Origin: Candidatus Omnitrophota bacterium
GTDB lineage: Bacteria > Ratteibacteria > UBA8468 > B48-G9 > JAFGKM01
Assembly: GCA_023819545.1 (NCBI GenBank)
Contig: JAMWCA010000093.1
Coordinates: 1-5,381 of the forward strand
Direction: 5' to 3'
Length of the DNA: 5,381 bases
This document shows positions 1 through 5,041 of this stretch, in pieces. Made by a program: the position numbers and the translations under genes. A model generated the notes under the pieces. The model did no database searches, had not been told where the DNA came from, and saw only the letters and a list, made by a program, of their open reading frames with translations. How positions within the stretch are numbered: position 1 is the stretch's first letter; each line of letters begins with the position of its first letter.

Positions 1-470
1 TTCAAAAGATTTTCAATTCCTTCTTGGGCATATTTATTTCTCATCTCTCCTTCCCATTCAAATGGAGTTGTAACAAGTGAAATTGCAATAGCACCAAGGT
101 CTTTTGCTATTTTTGCAATTACAGGTGTTCCTCCTGTTCCAGTTCCTCCTCCAAGACCTGCTATTAAAAAAATAATTTGTGTGTTTTTTAATGCTTCTGC
201 AATTTTTTCTTTATCTTCACTTGCTGCAAATCTTCCTTTTTCAGGGTCTTTTCCTGCACCCTTTCCTTGGGTTGTCTTTTCTCCAATTTGTATTTTTATA
301 TCAGATTTTGCATTTTTTAATGCATTCGCCTCGGTATTAAAAATCACAAATTGAACATCATCAATTTTTTTGTATATCCTTGATACAATATTTCCACCTG
401 CATTACCTATACCTACTACTTTTATACTAATATTTGAGGATACAATTGGTTCTTCAATAATTTTCACCAT
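1..470 (-). CDS. ftsZ: Cell division protein FtsZ, N-terminal part (cut by window edge)
   Basis: FtsZ is the tubulin-like GTPase that polymerises into the cytoplasmic Z ring at the division site. The first 156 codons are visible; the rest lies beyond base 1. The GTP-binding Rossmann part is clear: a glycine-rich loop at residues 20-27 (GIGNAGGN), FNTEANAL at 44-51, GKGAGKDPEKGR at 69-80 and the tubulin signature GLGGGTGTGGTP at 105-116, followed by LVTTPFEWEG at 132-141. Several positions differ from the usual bacterial forms (commonly GVGGAGGN, NTDAQAL, GAGANPE and GTGTGAAP or GTGTGSAP), so this is a divergent FtsZ, though the core GGGTGTG is intact. The ATG at 470-468 is preceded by a purine-rich ribosome site and leaves a normal short N-terminal tail. 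It is the last visible gene of the cluster, 13 bases after ftsA. Family assignment is firm; completeness cannot be judged. Confidence 0.96.
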   Translation of the reverse strand, partial: MVKIIEEPIVSSNISIKVVGIGNAGGNIVSRIYKKIDDVQFVIFNTEANALKNAKSDIKIQIGEKTTQGKGAGKDPEKGRFAASEDKEKIAEALKNTQIIFLIAGLGGGTGTGGTPVIAKIAKDLGAIAISLVTTPFEWEGEMRNKYAQEGIENLL

Positions 471-483
471 TTTTTCCCCCTTT
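471..483 (-). promoter_or_regulatory. Ribosome binding site of ftsZ in the ftsA-ftsZ gap
   Basis: The 13-base gap between the ftsA stop and the ftsZ start reads AAAGGGGGAAAAA on the coding strand, directly before the ATG. The five-G run (476-480) lies five bases from the start codon and can pair with the anti-Shine-Dalgarno sequence through one G-U wobble. It is one of the clearest ribosome sites in the window, fitting the usual high demand for FtsZ relative to FtsA. That link to dosage is inference. Confidence 0.7.
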
Positions 484-1731
484 TTAATATAACCATCTTC
501 TAAACCACCTTTTTATTCTGTAAAGAAAGAACTCTTCATCTATTTTAATTGTTTTTGAAGCAAGAAGTAAAAGTCCTATACCAGCAGAGAATTCAGGTTT
601 TTGAAATTTATCAAGGTTTACCAACCTTTGAGGTATACCAATTCTTGTAGGTAATTGAAAAATATCTTCTGCTAATCTTACAATACCTTTTAATTTTGCT
701 CCTCCACCAGATATAACCACTTCAGAAATTCTGGTTGGAAAATATCCTGTTTTCATTAATCTATTTTTTAAGAGCAAATCTTCAAAAATATATTGAATTC
801 TCCAATAAACAATTTTTGATATTTCTTCATTGCTCACTCTCTTTAAAATTTTTCCTTTTGGATTAATTATTTCAACCATTTTTATATCATCTTTCCTTCC
901 ATTTGTAAATCTTTTTATATAATCACACCATGCATATTTTTTTTTCAACTCCTCTGCAAATTCATAAGTAGTCCGATATTTTGTTGCTAAGTCATAATCT
1001 ATATGGAATGAACCTACTTTTAATGATTCTGTTAAAATTATTTTCCCTTCGCTATATAAAACTATGTCAGTAGTACTTTTCCCGAAATCTATTACAAGAC
1101 ATCCTGATTTTTTTTCATCTTCGGTAAGGACAGATTCAGCGACTGCCCATGAATAAGGATAAATTTCTGGAGATAATCTTACACCTGCCATTCTTGCACA
1201 TTCTTTAATATTTTTTATAGGATTTATTTCACCTGTTAGAACATGGGCTCTCATTTCAAGTGTATTTCCATACATTCCATAAGGTTCTTTTCCAACAGAA
1301 ATAGGATTGTCATCAATTGTAAACTCTTGAGGAATTATATAAAGTATATCTCTATTCCCTGAAATTTCATTTAAAATCGTATTTTTTATTTCTCTTTCAA
1401 GTGTTTGAACATCTCCTTCATTTATAACTCTCCCTTTTGGTTGAATCTCTATTTTCTTTGAATAAACTTTTCCTAATATATGTCCTCCACCTATTCCAAC
1501 AGTTATCCATTTTATTTCTTCTTTAGATTGTTTTTTAAGAGAATCTAACAATTCAACTAAACCACTTACAACACCGTCCATATATCCAATCCTTCCATCT
1601 TTTATCCAGTCATCTTCTGTTTTTATTACTTCACTTGCTATAACTTCAATACCTGTTTCTCTTGCAAGACCAACTAATCCAAAAAATTTTGTAGTTCCAA
1701 TATCAATTGCAGTTATTATTTGTTCTTTCAT
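484..1731 (-). CDS. ftsA: Cell division protein FtsA
   Basis: FtsA is the actin-like ATP-binding protein that anchors FtsZ filaments to the inner face of the membrane and recruits later divisome proteins. At 415 residues it has the usual family length. Phosphate loop 1 is at residues 9-15 (IDIGTTK), the SHS2 (1C) region spans roughly 84-165, phosphate loop 2 is at 215-222 (DFGKSTTD) and the adenosine motif is at 341-349 (SGGGAKLKG). The C-terminus, about residues 401-415 (ending RIKRWFRRWLY), is a short basic, tryptophan-rich amphipathic helix matching the membrane-targeting sequence of FtsA. Loop 2 is odd: the familiar DxGGGTTD carries K and S in place of two glycines. The ATG overlaps the ftsQ stop as ATGA and has no strong Shine-Dalgarno, so translation is probably coupled to ftsQ. 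Neighbours ftsQ and ftsZ confirm the assignment. Confidence 0.96.
   Translation of the reverse strand: MKEQIITAIDIGTTKFFGLVGLARETGIEVIASEVIKTEDDWIKDGRIGYMDGVVSGLVELLDSLKKQSKEEIKWITVGIGGGHILGKVYSKKIEIQPKGRVINEGDVQTLEREIKNTILNEISGNRDILYIIPQEFTIDDNPISVGKEPYGMYGNTLEMRAHVLTGEINPIKNIKECARMAGVRLSPEIYPYSWAVAESVLTEDEKKSGCLVIDFGKSTTDIVLYSEGKIILTESLKVGSFHIDYDLATKYRTTYEFAEELKKKYAWCDYIKRFTNGRKDDIKMVEIINPKGKILKRVSNEEISKIVYWRIQYIFEDLLLKNRLMKTGYFPTRISEVVISGGGAKLKGIVRLAEDIFQLPTRIGIPQRLVNLDKFQKPEFSAGIGLLLLASKTIKIDEEFFLYRIKRWFRRWLY
1728..1731 (-). other. ATGA stop-start overlap joining ftsQ and ftsA
   Basis: On the coding strand the four bases read ATGA: the ATG of ftsA overlaps the TGA stop of ftsQ. The preceding bases (AAATTAAAAGA) contain no GGAG-like element, so re-initiation by ribosomes finishing ftsQ is the likely way ftsA is translated. 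Coupling is inferred. Confidence 0.75.
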
Positions 1732-2501
1732 TCTTTTAATTTTATATAAAAGTTTTCAAATCTTGTATCAATATATTCAAAATCATTGCTTAAATTTTTT
1801 AAAACTGTTGAAAGTTTTTCTAATTTTATTTTAATATTTTCAGGAATTAAAAAAACACTTTTAACCCCATCGCTTATTTCAATTTTGTTTAAATTAGAAA
1901 TATCTATTTTCTTTATTTTCAAAAAATAACTAATATTAAAGTAATTATACCATTTTTCAATTTCAACCAAAATTTTAATTTTTTCAATCTCTTCAACTCT
2001 ATTTTCTTCCTCGTTTACTTTTATTCCATCCAAATATAGTAAATCGATTTGAGTATTATCTTGAATGTTACTTAATACAATCCCATTTTTATCAATAATA
2101 TATATTTTTTCTCCATGTCTTAATATTGCCCACGGTTTCCTTAATATAATAGTTATTTCTAATGTAGATGGAAATTTTTTCACAATTTTACATCTTTCCA
2201 CCTCTGTTAATGAATTGATTTTATCTATTATGTAATTAGCATCAAGAAATAATAAATTTTTATCTTTTTCAAGTTCTAATAATTCTTTAATTTGAGTTAG
2301 AGTTTCTGGGTAAATTTTTATTTCTTTAATTTTAAATATTTCTAAATTCCATAAAAATTTTAATGCTTTCATTCTTAAGAGAAAAAGTCCGTAAATCACT
2401 ACTCCTGTCAAAATTAAATATAAAAAAATTTTAATTTTTCTTCTCTTTCTCAGTAAAATCCTTTTTCTTATTTCTTCTACTTTTTTATTTGTTTGTTCCA
2501 T
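1728..2501 (-). CDS. ftsQ: Cell division protein FtsQ/DivIB
   Basis: FtsQ (DivIB in Firmicutes) is a single-pass membrane protein of the divisome that binds FtsB and FtsL and links early and late division proteins. The 257-residue protein has a short, very basic cytoplasmic tail (residues 1-24, including RKRRKIK), one membrane segment at about 25-42, then an extracytoplasmic part. Residues about 55-122 fit a POTRA domain (FKIKEIKIYP at the start, KFPSTLEITIILRKPWAIL at its end), followed by the FtsQ beta-domain with YIIDKNGIVL at 134-143 and a closing strand near 243-256 (YIDTRFENFYIKLK). The start is well supported: the next in-frame Met (44) lies after the membrane segment, and AGGA sits eight bases upstream inside ddl. 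Sequence conservation is low, as usual for this family, so the call rests on architecture plus position between ddl and ftsA. Confidence 0.93.
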   Translation of the reverse strand: MEQTNKKVEEIRKRILLRKRRKIKIFLYLILTGVVIYGLFLLRMKALKFLWNLEIFKIKEIKIYPETLTQIKELLELEKDKNLLFLDANYIIDKINSLTEVERCKIVKKFPSTLEITIILRKPWAILRHGEKIYIIDKNGIVLSNIQDNTQIDLLYLDGIKVNEEENRVEEIEKIKILVEIEKWYNYFNISYFLKIKKIDISNLNKIEISDGVKSVFLIPENIKIKLEKLSTVLKNLSNDFEYIDTRFENFYIKLKE

Positions 2502-3397
2502 CTTTCTAATCCTAAATCTATAATTTTTTCACATAATTTTTCAAAACTTATACCCTTATGCTTAGCTGCATCTGGAAGTAAACTTATTTTTGTTAAACCA
2601 GGTATTGTATTAACATCTAAAACAAATAGATTGTAATTTTTGTCAACAATTATTTCCATTCTTGCAAATCCGCTACATTTTAATATTTTATATGTTTTTT
2701 CTGCTACTTTTTCTATTTTTTTAATAATTTTTTCTGGTAAATCTGGTGGAATTATATGGAAACTTTCTCCTTTTGTATATTTTGCTTTATAATCATAAAA
2801 ACCTTTTTTTGTCCTGATTTCAATTATAGGGAGAATTTCAATTTTTTCATTTCCAATTATTCCTACAGTTACTTCTTTCCCTTTTATATATTTCTCAATA
2901 AAAACCTCGTTGTCTAATGAAAATGCATCATTTATTGCTACTTCAAGTTCTTCATTTGAATTAACTACTTTTACTCCAATTGTTGAACCTAAATTTGCAG
3001 GTTTCACAACAACCGGAAATTTAAAAGGAATCTTTCTTTCTTTATTTTTTTCTAAAACAATAAATGGTGGAGTTGGAATTCTATTAAAAATTAGTATCTC
3101 TTTGCACATAATTTTATTGAGGCATAAAGCAGAGGATAAAACTCCTGAACCTGAATAAGGTATCTTCAGTGTTTCAAGGAATCCCTGAATACTACCATTT
3201 TCTCCTATTCCTCCATGAAGAGCAATAAATACAAAATCTGGTTTAAATTTTAGAAAATTATTTATGAAATTTTTTTTTGCTGGATCAAATAATTTAACTT
3301 TATGTTTATTTTTTAATGCAAAGTATACGCATCTACCAGATTTCAATGAAACATTTCTTTCTGGGCTTTCCCCACCATACAAAATCGCTATTTTCAT
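2477..3397 (-). CDS. ddl: D-alanine--D-alanine ligase
   Basis: This cytoplasmic ATP-grasp enzyme joins two D-alanines with ATP, supplying the dipeptide that MurF adds to the peptidoglycan precursor. At 306 residues it has the length of E. coli DdlB. Visible motifs are YGGESPERNVSLKSG at 7-21 (Glu13 matches the catalytic Glu of the first D-Ala site), ALHGGIGENG at 59-68, VVVKPANLGSTIGV at 129-142, YDYKAKY at 201-207, GFARMEIIVD at 243-252 and DVNTIPGLT at 261-269, with Ser272-Leu273 after it. Tyr207 in the YxAKY segment is the residue expected for D-Ala-D-Ala rather than D-Ala-D-Lac ligases. The metal-ligand pair appears as Glu248 and Asp261, the reverse of the usual Asp then Glu, with Asn263 kept. 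The start overlaps the murB stop (ATGA) and has AGGAG seven bases upstream; the end overlaps ftsQ by 25 bases. Confidence 0.96.
   Translation of the reverse strand: MKIAILYGGESPERNVSLKSGRCVYFALKNKHKVKLFDPAKKNFINNFLKFKPDFVFIALHGGIGENGSIQGFLETLKIPYSGSGVLSSALCLNKIMCKEILIFNRIPTPPFIVLEKNKERKIPFKFPVVVKPANLGSTIGVKVVNSNEELEVAINDAFSLDNEVFIEKYIKGKEVTVGIIGNEKIEILPIIEIRTKKGFYDYKAKYTKGESFHIIPPDLPEKIIKKIEKVAEKTYKILKCSGFARMEIIVDKNYNLFVLDVNTIPGLTKISLLPDAAKHKGISFEKLCEKIIDLGLERWNKQIKK
2510..2513 (-). promoter_or_regulatory. Ribosome binding site of ftsQ within ddl
   Basis: AGGA on the coding strand lies eight bases before the ftsQ ATG (2501-2499), inside the last codons of ddl. It supports this ATG as the start despite the 25-base overlap of the two genes. 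Confidence 0.6.
3394..3397 (-). other. ATGA stop-start overlap joining murB and ddl
   Basis: The coding strand reads ATGA, so the ddl start codon overlaps the murB TGA stop. Unlike the ftsQ-ftsA junction, a good Shine-Dalgarno precedes it, so ddl can both re-initiate and load ribosomes independently. Confidence 0.75.
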
Positions 3398-4302
3398 TGA
3401 AAATCTCCTATTAGATTTATTTCTAATTCTAAATCTATATTAAATTTTTCCTTTACTTTTTCTCTTATAACTTCAATCAAACTATATATATCTTTTGATT
3501 TAGCTTTTCCATTATTTATTATAAAATTTGCATGTTTTTCTGAAATATGACAATCACCTATTTTATATCCTTTAAGACCGCATTTTTCTATTAATTCACC
3601 AGCATAATAAGGATATGGATTTTTGAAAATACAACCTGCACTATATCCAATGGGTTGTTTTTTTATTCTTTCTTTCATATATTCTCTTATTCTTTTTTTT
3701 ATAACTTCCTGCTTTTCCATTTCAAGCAAAAACTCAACTTTCCAAATAAATTCATTTTTGAATCCACTTCTTCTATAATCAAAATATATATCTTTCCTTT
3801 CTTTTTTTATTATCTCTAAATTTTCAACATCAAGATATTCAACATAAGTGATTTTTTCTGATATCCATTTTGTTTTTAATCCCGCATTATTTTTTATTGC
3901 TCCTCCTATTGTTCCAGGAATTCCAGATAAAAATTCAAGTCCTGTTAAAAAGTTTTTAATACAAATATTTAAAATTTCAGAAATTTCTAATCCACACTCG
4001 CAAACTATTTTATTTTCCTCTATAGTTTTCTTTTTCATTTTTAAACTTGAAATTACTATTCCATCAAATCCATTATCGCTTACAAGGACATTTGTTCCTT
4101 TTCCGAGAAATATAAAATCTTTTTTATATTTTTTTGAAATTTCAATAATTTTTTTTACCTCATCAATTGTCTCAGGAAAAATCAAATACTTGACTTTACC
4201 ACCGCATCTAAAACTGGTATATTGAGATAAAAAGAAATTTTTTAGAAATTTTCCATTAAATAAATTCTCTATAAAAGATTCAAAAAAATTAGTATTTTGC
4301 AT
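3394..4302 (-). CDS. murB: UDP-N-acetylenolpyruvoylglucosamine reductase (MurB)
   Basis: MurB is the FAD-dependent cytoplasmic enzyme that uses NADPH to reduce the enolpyruvyl ether of UDP-GlcNAc to UDP-MurNAc. With the ATG at 4302 the protein has 302 residues, normal for the shorter (type II) MurBs. The FAD domain shows YTSFRCGG at 28-35, LGKGTNVLVSDNGFDG at 66-81 and LEFLSGIPGTIGGAIKNNAG at 122-141. The substrate domain has YRRSGFK at 177-183 and SAGCIFKNP at 221-229, then GLKGYKIGDCHISEKHANF at 242-260 and the terminal Glu294 in LELEINLIG. The proton-donor Ser of the usual GSxFKNP motif is Cys224 here. A longer reading from a TTG at 4365 would overlap truA by 77 bases and add residues without MurB similarity; an ATG at 4320 is also possible. 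No start has a clear Shine-Dalgarno, so coupling to truA is likely. Its TGA stop overlaps the ddl ATG. Confidence 0.95.
   Translation of the reverse strand: MQNTNFFESFIENLFNGKFLKNFFLSQYTSFRCGGKVKYLIFPETIDEVKKIIEISKKYKKDFIFLGKGTNVLVSDNGFDGIVISSLKMKKKTIEENKIVCECGLEISEILNICIKNFLTGLEFLSGIPGTIGGAIKNNAGLKTKWISEKITYVEYLDVENLEIIKKERKDIYFDYRRSGFKNEFIWKVEFLLEMEKQEVIKKRIREYMKERIKKQPIGYSAGCIFKNPYPYYAGELIEKCGLKGYKIGDCHISEKHANFIINNGKAKSKDIYSLIEVIREKVKEKFNIDLELEINLIGDFQ
3405..3409 (-). promoter_or_regulatory. Ribosome binding site of ddl within murB
   Basis: AGGAG on the coding strand lies seven bases before the ddl ATG (3397-3395), within the last codons of murB. It is a near-ideal Shine-Dalgarno and supports the chosen ddl start. 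Confidence 0.75.
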
Positions 4303-5041
4303 TTTTAAAAAATAAACCATTTGCAGGAACAGGTGGTGGTGCAAACTTTCTATCTTTTTTTTCAATAATTTCTTTTATTTTTTCAGGTTGGATTTTCTCT
4401 TTCCCAACATATAAAAGAGCGCCAATTAAATTTCTCACCATTTTATATAAAAAACCACTTCCTTCAATATCAATAATTAATATATTCACATCATTATCTA
4501 TAAAAAATTTTTCCTTTTTAATTTCAATATTAAAAATTTCCCTTATAGTATTTTTAACATTACTTCCTGATGATTGAAAAGATTTAAAATCGTGTTTCCC
4601 AATTAGAAATTTAGTTGCTTCCTCCATCTTTTTAATATTAATTTTTTCCTTAATATAATATGCAAAATCATTTAAAAAGGGAGTTTTGTTCAAAGCAATA
4701 ATATATCTATATACTTTCCTTTTGGCAGAGTATCTACTATGAAAATTTAAATCAACTTCTTCAACATTCTTTATATAAATGTCGGTTGGTAATTTAGAAT
4801 TTAAAGCGTTTTTTATATTTAGAGGGGATAATTTTGTTTCCAATTTAAAATTTGCCACATAGTTTATCCCATTTACTTTACTATCTGTTCTACCACATCC
4901 AATTAGTTTAATATCTTTTTTAAAAACTTCCTTTAAGGTATTTTCAATTATTTCCTGAACAGTTTTTTTATTTTTTTGTTTTTGCCATCCATTATAATTT
5001 TTCCCAAGAAATGAAACTATAATTTTAAAATTCCTTTCCAT
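4289..5041 (-). CDS. truA: tRNA pseudouridine(38-40) synthase TruA
   Basis: TruA converts uridines 38-40 of the tRNA anticodon stem-loop to pseudouridine. At 250 residues it has the usual bacterial length. Motifs in order: NYNGWQKQ at 15-22, TVQEIIENTL at 27-36, CGRTDSKVNG at 49-58 holding catalytic Asp53, FHSRYSAKRKVYRYII at 100-115 with the conserved Tyr111, GKHDFKSFQSSGS at 148-160, and GSGFLYKMVRNLIGALLYVG at 194-213 near the C-terminal active-site face; the end PVPANGLFF at 237-245 is a variant of the usual APAHGLYL-type motif. After the catalytic Asp the common AGVHA is SKVNG, so the His is Asn57. The ATG follows directly on the TAA of the upstream iron-sulfur gene with no clear Shine-Dalgarno, suggesting coupled translation. 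The 3' end overlaps murB by 14 bases. A tRNA modification gene has no obvious functional tie to wall synthesis here. Confidence 0.95.
   Translation of the reverse strand: MERNFKIIVSFLGKNYNGWQKQKNKKTVQEIIENTLKEVFKKDIKLIGCGRTDSKVNGINYVANFKLETKLSPLNIKNALNSKLPTDIYIKNVEEVDLNFHSRYSAKRKVYRYIIALNKTPFLNDFAYYIKEKINIKKMEEATKFLIGKHDFKSFQSSGSNVKNTIREIFNIEIKKEKFFIDNDVNILIIDIEGSGFLYKMVRNLIGALLYVGKEKIQPEKIKEIIEKKDRKFAPPPVPANGLFFKNAKY

Noticed and set aside
471..483. A promoter or terminator between ftsA and ftsZ
   Set aside because: The 13-base gap holds only the ribosome site; there is no room for a hairpin and no inverted repeat.
1728..2520. Internal promoters for ftsQ-ftsA-ftsZ such as those known in E. 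coli
   Set aside because: TATAAT-like strings are everywhere in sequence this AT-rich, and none is paired convincingly with a -35 element, so no site can be supported.
2910..3158. An 82-codon plus-strand open frame opposite ddl
   Set aside because: It lies wholly antisense to strongly conserved ddl motifs, has low-complexity Ser/Phe-rich composition as expected from the reverse of Lys/Glu-rich coding DNA, and shows no recognisable domain.
3848..4225. A 125-codon plus-strand open frame opposite murB
   Set aside because: It mirrors the FAD-binding part of murB, is hydrophobic and Phe/Ile/Pro-rich because of the antisense A/T bias, and has no ribosome site or family resemblance.
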